NCBI GenBank assembly: GCA_028825265.1
Contig: JAPKAM010000016.1
Span: 1 to 36,787, forward strand
Length of the DNA stretch: 36,787 bases
Direction of reading: 5' to 3'
Source: Planctomycetota bacterium
GTDB taxonomy: Bacteria; Planctomycetota; UBA8108; UBA1146
This document shows positions 17,294-26,501 of the stretch, piece after piece. Each line of letters opens with the position of its first letter. The first letter of the stretch is position 1. Under the pieces are notes generated by a model. That model made no database searches, was not told the DNA's origin, and saw only the letters and a program-made list of their open reading frames with translations. The position numbers and the translations under genes were made by a program.

Positions 17294-20200
17294 CACTGCC
17301 TTCATCGGCGAATGCTCGTTCGATTAGATGGGCTTGTTCCGCTTCGTGAACCGCCTTCGATCCGCTGGCAGGGCTGGCGCTCCAAGCTCTCCCGATGAAT
17401 CTTACCCGACGCCCCCCCCCGAGGAATCCCCCGTCACGATCTCTCAGGAATGACCATGCGCCCATATTTCTCGGCTCGTCCTGGATCCATCTCACGTCGC
17501 AACTTTTTGGCAAGTCAGCCAGTACCGCCTGAATATCATTGCGGGGAAATGGGTACAACTGTTCCAGCCGCAGGATCAAAACATCATTTGCAGACCGTTT
17601 CTCACGCTCCACCAGTAGATCGTAGATGACCCTACCAGAAGCGATCAGGAGCGTACGGATTCCATCTCCTGGAACACCATCGACGATCGTTTCTTGGAAT
17701 TTATCAGCGGTAAAGTTGGCGCGAGTACTCCTCGCAGCAGGGAGTCGAAGCAAACTCTTGGGTGTCAGAACCACCAGCGGCTTCCTCTTTGGCTCATGAA
17801 CCTGGCGTCGCAGGATGTGGAAGTACTGAGCAGGGGTACTGGGTTGCACCACTCTCATATTGCCTTCGGCACAAAGTTGCAGGAATCGCTCCAGGCGGGA
17901 ACTGGAGTGTTCGGGCCCCTGTCCCTCATATCCGTGCGGCAGCAACATCGTCAGACCAGAGCTCTGATTCCACTTTTCCTCGGAACTGGAGATGAACTGA
18001 TCGATGATGACCTGCGCACCATTGCAAAAATCTCCGAATTGAGCCTCCCAAATGGTCAATGTTGAGGGCCTCTGGAGGCTATAGCCGAATTCGAAGCCGA
18101 GCACTCCGAACTCGGAAAGAAGACTATCGTAGACTTGGTAACTTCCCTCTGAATCGGGAAGGTGCTGCAGCGGAACATGCAGGGTACCGCGATTGCCATC
18201 CCTCAGCACGCTGTGGCGCTGACTGAAAGTTCCCCTGCCACAATCCTCTCCGGAGAGTCGAATCGACGTTCCCTCGCGCACCAGAGAACCAAAGGCGCAC
18301 AACTCAGCGAGACCCCAATCGATGGCGCCTCCGCGAGCCAGTTCCAACCTACGCTCGAATTGCTTCTGTAACTTCGGGTGCAAATTAAATTGGTCGGGAG
18401 TTCGAGTCACCTCTGCCAGCAACAGATCCAGTTCTGGAATCGGAATCGAGGTATCCACAGAGGGTACCGCAATGCCCTCCGTCTCCTCCAGATCTGGACG
18501 AACCTGCGCAGAGGTTCTTTCGGTCAGACTCGCCTTCACCTTCTGAAGTGAGCCATCGAGTATCGACTGAAACTCTCCCAGCATCTGCTCGGCGGTTTCG
18601 ATGTCGATCTCACCTCTGGCCAGAAGACGCTCGGTCGTGAGTTTGCGGACCGATCGATGCTCCTCGATGCTCCGGGTGATCATTGGTTGCGTGAACGAGG
18701 GTTCATCTCCCTCATTGTGCCCCCAGCGCCGATACCCGATCAGATCGATGAAAACATCCTTGCCAAAACGAGTTCTGTACTCGAATGCCAGCCCGATCAT
18801 CCGGACCGCCATCTGTGGGTGATCGGCATTGACGTGGAAGACTGGAGCCTCGACCGTCTTCGCCACATCGGTACAGTATCGAGAGGAACGACCATCCTCG
18901 GGCGAAGTGGTGAATCCGATCTGATTGTTGATGACGACATGGATGGTGCCCTGGGTGGTGTAGCCCGGCAGTTGTGACATGTTGAGGGTCTCGTAAGTGA
19001 CACCCTGCCCAGCCAGCGCCGCATCCCCATGGATCAGCAAGGGAACCACCGATCCGCAGCGTCCACGATCATCCTGAAGCGCTCTGACCATTCCCTCGAC
19101 CACCGGTCCCACCGATTCCAGATGACTGGGATTGGAAGCCAAAGTCACCTTCACCGGGTTTCCACTACGACCCCGATGGAAACCCTGGGCTCCGAGGTGA
19201 TACTTCACATCGCCTGAGCCTTCCGGGTTTTCCATGTCAAAATCTTCAAACTCTTCGAAAACCTGCTCGAGAGGTTTGCCGAGTATGTTGACCAGAACAT
19301 TGAGTCGCCCCCGATGAGCCATGCCGATCATCACATCCTCGACACCCACGGTAGAACACGCGTCGAGTAAGGCATCGAGGGCTGGAATCAGAGACTCACA
19401 ACCTTCGAGACTGAATCTCTTGTGTCCCACGTAGCTGGTATGAAGAAACTTCTCGAATGCTTCTGCTTCGTTCAACTTTCGCAGGATGTGCAACTTTTCT
19501 TCGAGATCAAGAGGAGCCGAATTCTCGTTCGCCTCCATCTTCTGCTGGAGCCAATCGCGCTCGACTGAATCCGAAATGTAGGAAACTTCCACACCGACAT
19601 ATCGAGTGTATGTCCGTCGTAAAATGTCCAGTATTTCACGCAATTTCCTCGGTTGTTCCTGGCCGCCAACTCCGCCGCAAATGAATGAACGATCCAGATC
19701 CCAGATGCTCAGACCATAACTAGACAGTTCCAGTTCCGGGTCTGGAGCGGGGCTGTTTCCGAGGGGATCCAGATGTGCCATACGGTGCCCTCGCGAACGG
19801 TAAGCCTCGACCAGTTGTAGCACCTTGGCCTGGCGATATTCCGGTGAGTTTCCGTCGACGTTAGGCTCATCCTCATTCGATTCTTGCGACCAACGATAGG
19901 GTTCGTGTGGAACGTCGAGTTGTTCAAAGACCAGCTCGTAGAATCGATCATTCCCCAGCAAGAGTTGTTCGACGGTCGCCAGGAACGCGCCCGACTCAGC
20001 ACCCTGAATGACCCTGTGGTCATAACTACTGGTCAAGGTCATGACCTTGGATAGACCCAGTCGGCTCACGACGTCATCCGCCATTCCGGCACAGGAAGGG
20101 GGGTAATCGATGGCGCCGATCCCGATGATGGCCCCTTGGCCCGTCATCAGTCGAGGCACCGACATGCTGGTCCCGAGCATTCCAGGATTGGTGATGGAGA

Positions 20201-20951
20201 CCGATGTATCCTCGAAGTCGGCGAGAATCAGTTTGCCGCTACGTGCTCGGCTGACGACATCATTGAAGGCCGCCAGGAACTCACGGAAATCTAGTTGACC
20301 AGTATCCCGCAGGTTAGGAACCACCAAGGAGCGGGCGCCTCTTCGCTCCACATCGACTGCAATCCCCAGACGAGTCAACGACCGCACGATCCGATGGGGT
20401 TCACCAGAAATCCGTTGAAATCCATGATTCATTCCGGGGTGACTTCTCAAAGCCTTGACGATAGCCCAGGCGATGAGATGGGTGAACGAAACCTTGCTAC
20501 GAGCCCAGGCCACCTGGTGTTCATTGACAATTTTGCGGTTCTCTTCGAGTAGTCGCACCGCAAGGGTTCGAACCGTGGTCGCAGTGGGAACTTCGAGACT
20601 CTGTTCCATGTTCTCGACGATGCGTCCGGCGATCCCCTTCAGCGGAACCGATGATTCGTGTTTCTGAACATCCGGCTTCTCGGTCTTGGGGATTTCCCGG
20701 GTGGTGGTCGGAGGTGTGGATGTCAGTTCCGGAGTGGAGTGTGTCTCCGCAGGAAGCCGCGAAAAGGAACCGGTGCCCACCTGAGACCCTGGTGACGGAT
20801 CCTTAGTCGATGGACCACGATGGGTGAGACCCTGCTGAGGTTGATAGTCGACGAAGAACTCCTGCCAAGCTGTGCTGACACTGGTAGGGTCCTTCTTGAA
20901 CTGCTCGAAGAGCGCATCGACATATCCTGAATTTGATCCGAAGCGGTCCAC
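17259..20951 (-). CDS. kgd: Fused 2-oxoglutarate dehydrogenase, OdhA/Kgd type: E2 succinyltransferase catalytic domain plus E1 ThDP domain
   Basis: N-terminal E1o segment (YVDALFEQFKKDPTSVSTAWQEFF). E2 core SFTHLIAWAIVKALRSHP...VSITNPGMLGT...TLTSSYDHRVIQGAESGAFL. E1o: VMIGMAHRGRLNVLVNILGKP, IHGDAALAGQGVTYETLNMSQLPGY, INNQIGFTTSPEDGRSSRYCTDVAKTV, YRRWGHNEGDEPSFTQP. GTG start with GGGGAGG SD. Confidence 0.95.
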   Translation of the reverse strand: MDRFGSNSGYVDALFEQFKKDPTSVSTAWQEFFVDYQPQQGLTHRGPSTKDPSPGSQVGTGSFSRLPAETHSTPELTSTPPTTTREIPKTEKPDVQKHESSVPLKGIAGRIVENMEQSLEVPTATTVRTLAVRLLEENRKIVNEHQVAWARSKVSFTHLIAWAIVKALRSHPGMNHGFQRISGEPHRIVRSLTRLGIAVDVERRGARSLVVPNLRDTGQLDFREFLAAFNDVVSRARSGKLILADFEDTSVSITNPGMLGTSMSVPRLMTGQGAIIGIGAIDYPPSCAGMADDVVSRLGLSKVMTLTSSYDHRVIQGAESGAFLATVEQLLLGNDRFYELVFEQLDVPHEPYRWSQESNEDEPNVDGNSPEYRQAKVLQLVEAYRSRGHRMAHLDPLGNSPAPDPELELSSYGLSIWDLDRSFICGGVGGQEQPRKLREILDILRRTYTRYVGVEVSYISDSVERDWLQQKMEANENSAPLDLEEKLHILRKLNEAEAFEKFLHTSYVGHKRFSLEGCESLIPALDALLDACSTVGVEDVMIGMAHRGRLNVLVNILGKPLEQVFEEFEDFDMENPEGSGDVKYHLGAQGFHRGRSGNPVKVTLASNPSHLESVGPVVEGMVRALQDDRGRCGSVVPLLIHGDAALAGQGVTYETLNMSQLPGYTTQGTIHVVINNQIGFTTSPEDGRSSRYCTDVAKTVEAPVFHVNADHPQMAVRMIGLAFEYRTRFGKDVFIDLIGYRRWGHNEGDEPSFTQPMITRSIEEHRSVRKLTTERLLARGEIDIETAEQMLGEFQSILDGSLQKVKASLTERTSAQVRPDLEETEGIAVPSVDTSIPIPELDLLLAEVTRTPDQFNLHPKLQKQFERRLELARGGAIDWGLAELCAFGSLVREGTSIRLSGEDCGRGTFSQRHSVLRDGNRGTLHVPLQHLPDSEGSYQVYDSLLSEFGVLGFEFGYSLQRPSTLTIWEAQFGDFCNGAQVIIDQFISSSEEKWNQSSGLTMLLPHGYEGQGPEHSSSRLERFLQLCAEGNMRVVQPSTPAQYFHILRRQVHEPKRKPLVVLTPKSLLRLPAARSTRANFTADKFQETIVDGVPGDGIRTLLIASGRVIYDLLVEREKRSANDVLILRLEQLYPFPRNDIQAVLADLPKSCDVRWIQDEPRNMGAWSFLRDRDGGFLGGGRRVRFIGRAWSASPASGSKAVHEAEQAHLIERAFADEGSDEEHQGVYPGI

Positions 20952-21004
20952 CAGGACCTCCCCCCGAGGCAGAGTGCCGGCGATGATCGAGCCGGCTGCG
21001 TCAA

Positions 21005-21019
21005 GTTCGCCTTGCGAAC
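21005..21019. repeat. Small inverted repeat gttcgc-ctt-gcgaac upstream of the kgd gene
   Basis: Perfect 6-bp arms, 3-nt spacer, read directly. Confidence 0.6.
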
Positions 21020-21034
21020 CTGAGATGGGATGCT

Positions 21035-21065
21035 AGGTCTCCAGATGAATCGGTCAAGGAGACCT
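21035..21065. repeat. Inverted repeat AGGTCTCC-N15-GGAGACCT between the sigma factor and kgd genes
   Basis: Perfect 8-bp arms at 21035-21042 and 21058-21065. No T-tract on either side. Confidence 0.7.
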
Positions 21066-21100
21066 GCAGCATGACGCCCAAAAATAATCCAGGAACTCTC

Positions 21101-21823
21101 CTACGGAGCCTCGTTCGGTCCGGAATTTCCAGTTCGCATCGTCTCGGCCAACTTTTTTAGACGTGCGATCGCTCTGCTGTGGCGGCGGCGAGTCGTATCG
21201 ACATTGATGCTGAGACGCCTGGCGACCTCCTCGTATCCCATGTCTTCCTCATCGATCCATCGCAATAGATCTCGATCGTCATCTCCGAGCATGTCCAAGC
21301 AGTTCTGAAGTAAGTTCAACGCTTCCTGCCTGTGGAGTCCTGCAGAAGGAGACGAAATTGATGCGGCCAGGTTGCCGAGAGGATCCAATGACTGACTGGC
21401 TCCAGCCAGCATCGCTCTTCGTTTTTCACGCCGAGGATCTCGTTTCTGGGCGAGTTCCTTCTCGATCAATCGATTGAGGTTATTGAAGGTGACCGTCTTG
21501 AGCCAAGCACGAAACGCAGGCAGTCCTCGAACCTCGAACCCGTCGCGAAGTTGGTACACGTCGAGAGCGGCTTGTTGCAATACATCGCTCGGATCGATTC
21601 TGCGTCGTAGGTCGACTCCCAATCGATCCTCGACTCGACGCCGCAATTTCGGAAGTTCCTCCGCCAGCAGGCGTTCGAATGCCGCTTCGTCACCATCTGC
21701 AAATTGCTGAAGCCATTCGACGGAACTGACCTCGAGATCCTCTGCTGCTGCAGAGCCTTGGTTCCCCTCATTCGGAACCGGTTTCTCAGCACCGTCTGAA
21801 TCTACTGGATCTTGGGCTGTCAT
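21101..21823 (-). CDS. ECF-type sigma-70 family RNA polymerase sigma factor (planctomycete-style)
   Basis: DGDEAAFERLLAEELPKLRRRV, LRRRIDPSDVLQQAALDVY, FRAWLKTVTFNNLNRLIE (region 2), DRDLLRWIDEEDMGYEEVARRLSINVDTTRRRHSRAIARLKKL (region 4). ATG 21823 has a GGAGG SD. Confidence 0.85.
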   Translation of the reverse strand: MTAQDPVDSDGAEKPVPNEGNQGSAAAEDLEVSSVEWLQQFADGDEAAFERLLAEELPKLRRRVEDRLGVDLRRRIDPSDVLQQAALDVYQLRDGFEVRGLPAFRAWLKTVTFNNLNRLIEKELAQKRDPRREKRRAMLAGASQSLDPLGNLAASISSPSAGLHRQEALNLLQNCLDMLGDDDRDLLRWIDEEDMGYEEVARRLSINVDTTRRRHSRAIARLKKLAETMRTGNSGPNEAP

Positions 21824-21870
21824 GAGCACCTCCGGTGCGTCATGATATCGCAGGCTTGATCAAATTTCAC

Positions 21871-21888
21871 ACTCTCCTCCCGGAGAGT
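21871..21888 (+). promoter_or_regulatory. Inverted repeat ACTCTCC-TCCC-GGAGAGT containing the kinase gene's Shine-Dalgarno sequence
   Basis: Perfect 7-bp arms with a 4-nt loop. GGAGAG lies 6 nt before the GTG start at 21894. Confidence 0.55.
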
Positions 21889-21893
21889 CGCAC

Positions 21894-24401
21894 GTGACCC
21901 TTTGGAGCAGCCATTTGTCCCATAACAGTGATTCTGACCCCGAACCGGAACTGGATCCTCTGTCCCCAGCGGAGATTCTTTTCGCCCGACTGCTCGGCGG
22001 AACGCAATCGATCGGAGCTGCGGTCGATCATGCAGCACGGGAGAACCCGGCCATTGCGGGAGAGTTACAGCACCATCTACAAGAATACCAACGGCGCAGA
22101 AACGAGCGGTTGGCCCGAACCGAGATGCCAGCCAATCCAAACTCGGATGCGTTGGCAGAGCGATTGCTCGATCGATACAGCGAAGATCTCGATCTCAGCA
22201 ACCCCCTCGAATCTGGCGACTCCGTACCACTGATCCCTGAGTTGGAAGGGAGATACGATTTCCTCGAGGAAATCGCCCGTGGAGGAATGGGAGCCGTGCT
22301 CAAGATTTCAGATCCGGTGTTGCAGCGAGAACTGGCGATGAAGGTAGTACTGGGAAACAAGGCGGGCGATGCACCTCCGCAGCGATTGAGAAGATTTCTT
22401 CGTGAGGCTCGTGTGACCGCCCAACTTTCTCATCCGGGCGTCGTTTCGGTTCACGAGCTCAACAGCGATGCCGATGGCCGATTCTACTTCACCATGGATC
22501 GAGTGCTGGGACAGGAGTTGCGAGACTTCATCCGATACGCACGAGATGGCACTGCCGGCTGGGACCGCAATCGCTTGCTGGAAGTTCTGCTGAAAGTGTG
22601 CGATACGCTGGAATATGCTCACTCGCGTGGGATTGTTCATCGCGATGTCAAACCAGCCAACATCATGGTGGGACAATTCGGTGAGGTTTATGTGATGGAC
22701 TGGGGACTGGCGAGGATTCTCGCCGACATCGAAGATGAGCCTCTGGAAGATGTCATCTCCGATTCTCTCGCCACATCCCAGGGAGGATCGACGGTCATCA
22801 CCCGAGATGGTTCGGTGGTGGGCACCCCTTCCTACATGTCTCCAGAGCAAGCCAGCCCGGAAGATGGTACGATCGGCCCTTGGACCGATGTCTACTCCAT
22901 CGGTGCATTGTTCTACGAGATTCTCTCGGGCAGCCCCCCCTACCGTAGCGGCGATCTCGCCCTACCCGGGCACAAGGTCCTGAGGCTACTGCAAAAAGGA
23001 CCCCCGATAGATATTCAGGAAAAATCTCCGGAGACCCCGGATGATTTGGCCAACATCTGTCGACTGGCGATGCAACGTAACCCAGCGGATCGCCCTGCCA
23101 GTGCTGGTCAGATCTCGACCCTACTACGCGATGTACTTCGTGCTCGTGCCGCTGTAGCCGAAAACGTCGAGAAGGCACAGGTACTGGCGAAAAGATCGAG
23201 AGAAATGACCCAGTTCTTGACCGACCTGTTCTTGAGTGAATCGGGCGAAAACCCATCACTGCATCGCATCAGTGCTCATTCACTACTCGACCAGGGCGCT
23301 CAAGATCTTCTTTCCGGAATGGATGAGCAACCGCAGACCCGAGCGTCGCTGCTCAGTTCGCTCGCCTCCATCCTGCTCGAAACTGGTGCAGCAGAACGAG
23401 CCACCGAGTTGCTGCAAGCAGAAACAAAACTACGAGACGATCACCCCTTCTGGACCTCCCAGGAGCGTGTCGATGCGTATCGGAAACTGGCCAGGGCCCA
23501 CCAACGACTGCGGCGTCTTTCCGAGGCGGAGGAGGCGCTGCAGAAGGCGCTCGAATCGGTTTCACCCGAGTCTCCCGCTGCCAACGTCGAGGAAATTCAG
23601 CACGAACTGGCAGAGTTACTCAATGTCAGAGGAGATCATCCCCAGGCTGAAGAAATTTGTCGGGATCTGCTGGTGAGCATTGCGGCACAACCAAAGATCA
23701 ACCAGGTGCCCTACATGATCACGTTGGCACAGGCGATCACATTGCAGGGATACCCTGAAGAAGCTCGAGATCTTCTCAACCAGATCATCGAACTGGTAGG
23801 AGATGAGCATCCCGAACAACTGGCGACCGTCCTGCTCCACCGTGCAGGAACCATTCTTGAACTGGCTACCGGGGAAGCCACCCAACAAGATCTCGAAATG
23901 GCACTGGTGGATCTGACTCGATCGGTCCAGTTGCAGACCCAATTGCGGGGGGCACGCTCTGACCACACTTCACGACACTTGCGAGCGCTGGCGTGCTGCC
24001 AGCAACGCTGCGGCGATCTGCAAGCAGCGGAACAAAGCGCACGAAGCGCTCTGATGTCGATCCGGCAGTTGCACGTGATCCACCACCCACTCTGTGCACG
24101 ATCCTATGCACGGCTAGCCTCGATCCTGCTCTGCTCTGGCCAGACCATGGAAGCACAAAAACTAATCGAAGAGGCGGACATGACCCTCCGAACCGGCCAA
24201 ATCACAGCCGATTTTCAGTTTAGCACTCTGGAAGCAAGAGTCCGGATCCATGCTCTCGCGGGGCGGCAAAAAGAGGCGTTTCAACTACTGGAAGAACTGG
24301 ACCGTAGAGGTGGCGAACTGCCCGCCGCACGTCTGAAGCGTCGCAAAGATCTCGATCAGATCTGCTCCGAGAGTGGGATGACATCGAGTTACGAGGAGTA
24401 A
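21894..24401 (+). CDS. Ser/Thr protein kinase (Hanks type, DWG variant) with C-terminal TPR-like region
   Basis: EEIARGGMGAVLKISDPVLQRELAMKVV (P-loop and Lys), GIVHRDVKPANIMVG (HRD), VMDWGLARI (DWG), GTPSYMSPEQA (APE). Helical repeats follow with no apparent TM segment. GTG start. Confidence 0.92.
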   Translation: MTLWSSHLSHNSDSDPEPELDPLSPAEILFARLLGGTQSIGAAVDHAARENPAIAGELQHHLQEYQRRRNERLARTEMPANPNSDALAERLLDRYSEDLDLSNPLESGDSVPLIPELEGRYDFLEEIARGGMGAVLKISDPVLQRELAMKVVLGNKAGDAPPQRLRRFLREARVTAQLSHPGVVSVHELNSDADGRFYFTMDRVLGQELRDFIRYARDGTAGWDRNRLLEVLLKVCDTLEYAHSRGIVHRDVKPANIMVGQFGEVYVMDWGLARILADIEDEPLEDVISDSLATSQGGSTVITRDGSVVGTPSYMSPEQASPEDGTIGPWTDVYSIGALFYEILSGSPPYRSGDLALPGHKVLRLLQKGPPIDIQEKSPETPDDLANICRLAMQRNPADRPASAGQISTLLRDVLRARAAVAENVEKAQVLAKRSREMTQFLTDLFLSESGENPSLHRISAHSLLDQGAQDLLSGMDEQPQTRASLLSSLASILLETGAAERATELLQAETKLRDDHPFWTSQERVDAYRKLARAHQRLRRLSEAEEALQKALESVSPESPAANVEEIQHELAELLNVRGDHPQAEEICRDLLVSIAAQPKINQVPYMITLAQAITLQGYPEEARDLLNQIIELVGDEHPEQLATVLLHRAGTILELATGEATQQDLEMALVDLTRSVQLQTQLRGARSDHTSRHLRALACCQQRCGDLQAAEQSARSALMSIRQLHVIHHPLCARSYARLASILLCSGQTMEAQKLIEEADMTLRTGQITADFQFSTLEARVRIHALAGRQKEAFQLLEELDRRGGELPAARLKRRKDLDQICSESGMTSSYEE

Positions 24402-25477
24402 TCGGTCAGCGAAGCAACCGTTTCTGCATCCAGTGTCCTGACCAGCGCCACCACCAGATCCACTGCATGGCGATAATCGGCGATATCGATGACACTCGAA
24501 TGAGTATGAATCGACCGGGCTGGAACACCGATCACGATCGTCGGCACACCCTCTCGATGCAGATGAGTGGTCGAAGCATCGGTACCGCCACTGCGTCGAA
24601 CAGCCACTTGCAGCGGCACCTTTTGGGCAGTGGCCACTGCTTGACACAGTCGAACCAATCGGCGATTCGAAATCGCAGTGGGATCGAGGAACCGAAGTTG
24701 AGGCCCACCCCCAAGAATCGCCTGTCGAGAGGTCATTCCTGGCAAATCATCGGCGGGAGTCCCCTCGAGCATGATGCCGACATCGGGACGGCTGATGAAA
24801 CTGGCCGTTCGAGCGCCACGACAACCCACCTCCTCCTGGACTGCGGCCACCGCCACCGGCTGACACGGCAATGACGAATCAGTTCCAAGGCGCTGGAAAG
24901 TTTCGATCAGCACGCCGACGCCAACCCGATCATCGAAGGCCTTGCAACAGAAACGCCCGGGAGACGCCAGTTCATCGAAGTGACCACGAGGACAGATGGG
25001 ATCGCCCACCATCACTCCCCACTCCTCCACTTCTGCTCGATTTCGTGCACCCACATCGATGTACATACTTTCGATCTTGAGTACTTTTTCCCGTTCAGAC
25101 GGCTTGAGAAAGTGTGGTGGCTTACAACCGATGGAACCCGGAATTTTCCGTCCGCTGGTGGCCAGCAGATCGACTCTCTGTGCCAGTAGCACATGGCCCC
25201 ACCAGCCGCCGAGGGGAACGAAGTAAACTCGCCCCTCGTCGTCGATCGATTGGACGGCAAATCCAACTTCGTCCATGTGAGCATCGAGAACCACTCGAGG
25301 ACCATCTCCGGCCCCCTCTACGATGACACTTCCATGGGCGTCATGCTGCACCCGACCCAAACCTGCCAGTTCTCGATGAACGATGGTTCGGACCTCGTCC
25401 TCGGCTCCGGGTGGAGCGGAGGCCAGGCTCAATTCACGCAATAGATCGACGGACTGGTCGCAATTACGGTCACTCAT
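24389..25477 (-). CDS. M42-family metallopeptidase (glutamyl aminopeptidase/FrvX-like)
   Basis: VVLDAHMDEVGFAVQSID, CCKAFDDRVGVGVLIE, VAAVQEEVGCRGARTA, SGGTDASTTHLHREGVPTIVIGVPARSIHTHSSV. Confidence 0.9.
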   Translation of the reverse strand: MSDRNCDQSVDLLRELSLASAPPGAEDEVRTIVHRELAGLGRVQHDAHGSVIVEGAGDGPRVVLDAHMDEVGFAVQSIDDEGRVYFVPLGGWWGHVLLAQRVDLLATSGRKIPGSIGCKPPHFLKPSEREKVLKIESMYIDVGARNRAEVEEWGVMVGDPICPRGHFDELASPGRFCCKAFDDRVGVGVLIETFQRLGTDSSLPCQPVAVAAVQEEVGCRGARTASFISRPDVGIMLEGTPADDLPGMTSRQAILGGGPQLRFLDPTAISNRRLVRLCQAVATAQKVPLQVAVRRSGGTDASTTHLHREGVPTIVIGVPARSIHTHSSVIDIADYRHAVDLVVALVRTLDAETVASLTDYSS

Positions 25478-25555
25478 CTATGCCTCCAGATCGAGAAGAG
25501 CGATGAGAATAAGCCAGGATGGGCTTCTCTGCCAAGAGTCTTGTCTGGCGAAGAG

Positions 25556-26281
25556 TCAGGGGAGCTGGACCGGGACCTCAGCGCCCAGGTCGATCTGCCC
25601 CGGATCGATCCGGATCTGGTGGGAAATCACCTCGACCCCGGCGGCCACGGCCCGCTCCAGAGCCTGACAGTAGGCGGGGTCGATCTCGCAGGCAAACCCG
25701 ACTCGCCGGGCGTCGGTACGCCCCAGCAACAGGAACAGCACCGCTCTTCGACCCGATGATGCCAATTTTGTCAGCACCTCAAGGTGCTTTTTCCCCCGGG
25801 TGGTGACCGAATCAGGGAAATCGCAACGATCATCGAAGTGGGCCGACTTCATGGTGACATTCTTGACCTCGATGAAGGTGTGCCCCGTCTCCTCATCTGG
25901 ATCCTCTTCTTCTCCCAGCACCATGTCGAGACGGGTTCCCTGACCGATCGCCACCTCCCGCCGCAAATGTGAATACTTTCCCAGTCGGGGCACCTGTCCG
26001 GCCACGATGGCGTCTGCCACGATGGCATTGGGCAGAGATGTATCGACCAGCGCATGATCCCCTTCCCCGACCTCTAGCAGGGTCAGGGTCCACTGGAGTT
26101 TCCGCTTCGGATGATCGACATATTTCAACCAGGCTCTCGGAGTGCCCTCGATGAGAGTCTTCATGCTTCCCGGATTGGGGCAGTGGGCCACCACCTCACC
26201 CTGATCGGGAATCTCGCAATCGGCCAGAAAACGCTTATAACGGCGAACCAATCGCGCCTCGATCAACTCCAGTTGGACCAT
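25556..26281 (-). CDS. sfsA: DNA/RNA nuclease SfsA homologue
   Basis: IEARLVRRYKRFLADCEI, VVAHCPNPGSMKTLIEGTPRAWLKY, ALVDTSLPNAIVADAI, TRLDMVLG, TFIEVKNVTM, FPDSVTTRGKKHLEVL, AVLFLLLGRTDARRV. Confidence 0.9.
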   Translation of the reverse strand: MVQLELIEARLVRRYKRFLADCEIPDQGEVVAHCPNPGSMKTLIEGTPRAWLKYVDHPKRKLQWTLTLLEVGEGDHALVDTSLPNAIVADAIVAGQVPRLGKYSHLRREVAIGQGTRLDMVLGEEEDPDEETGHTFIEVKNVTMKSAHFDDRCDFPDSVTTRGKKHLEVLTKLASSGRRAVLFLLLGRTDARRVGFACEIDPAYCQALERAVAAGVEVISHQIRIDPGQIDLGAEVPVQLP

Positions 26282-26501
26282 CAGAATCCTCCAAAGATCC
26301 AAATAGGATCGAGAAAATCGGTCACGATACGCTCCTCTGGTGGCATTCCTGACATCTTGAGCCTCCTCATTTCCTCTGCGGTGGTGCGATTCGGTTGCTC
26401 CGGAGCACCGATTTCGGAGAATCGTCACTGTAAAGATCGAACCACTGGATGGCCACCATGGCACTCCTCGGGAGCCGGTCGCCAGCGCAAGGGAGCCCAG
26501 G

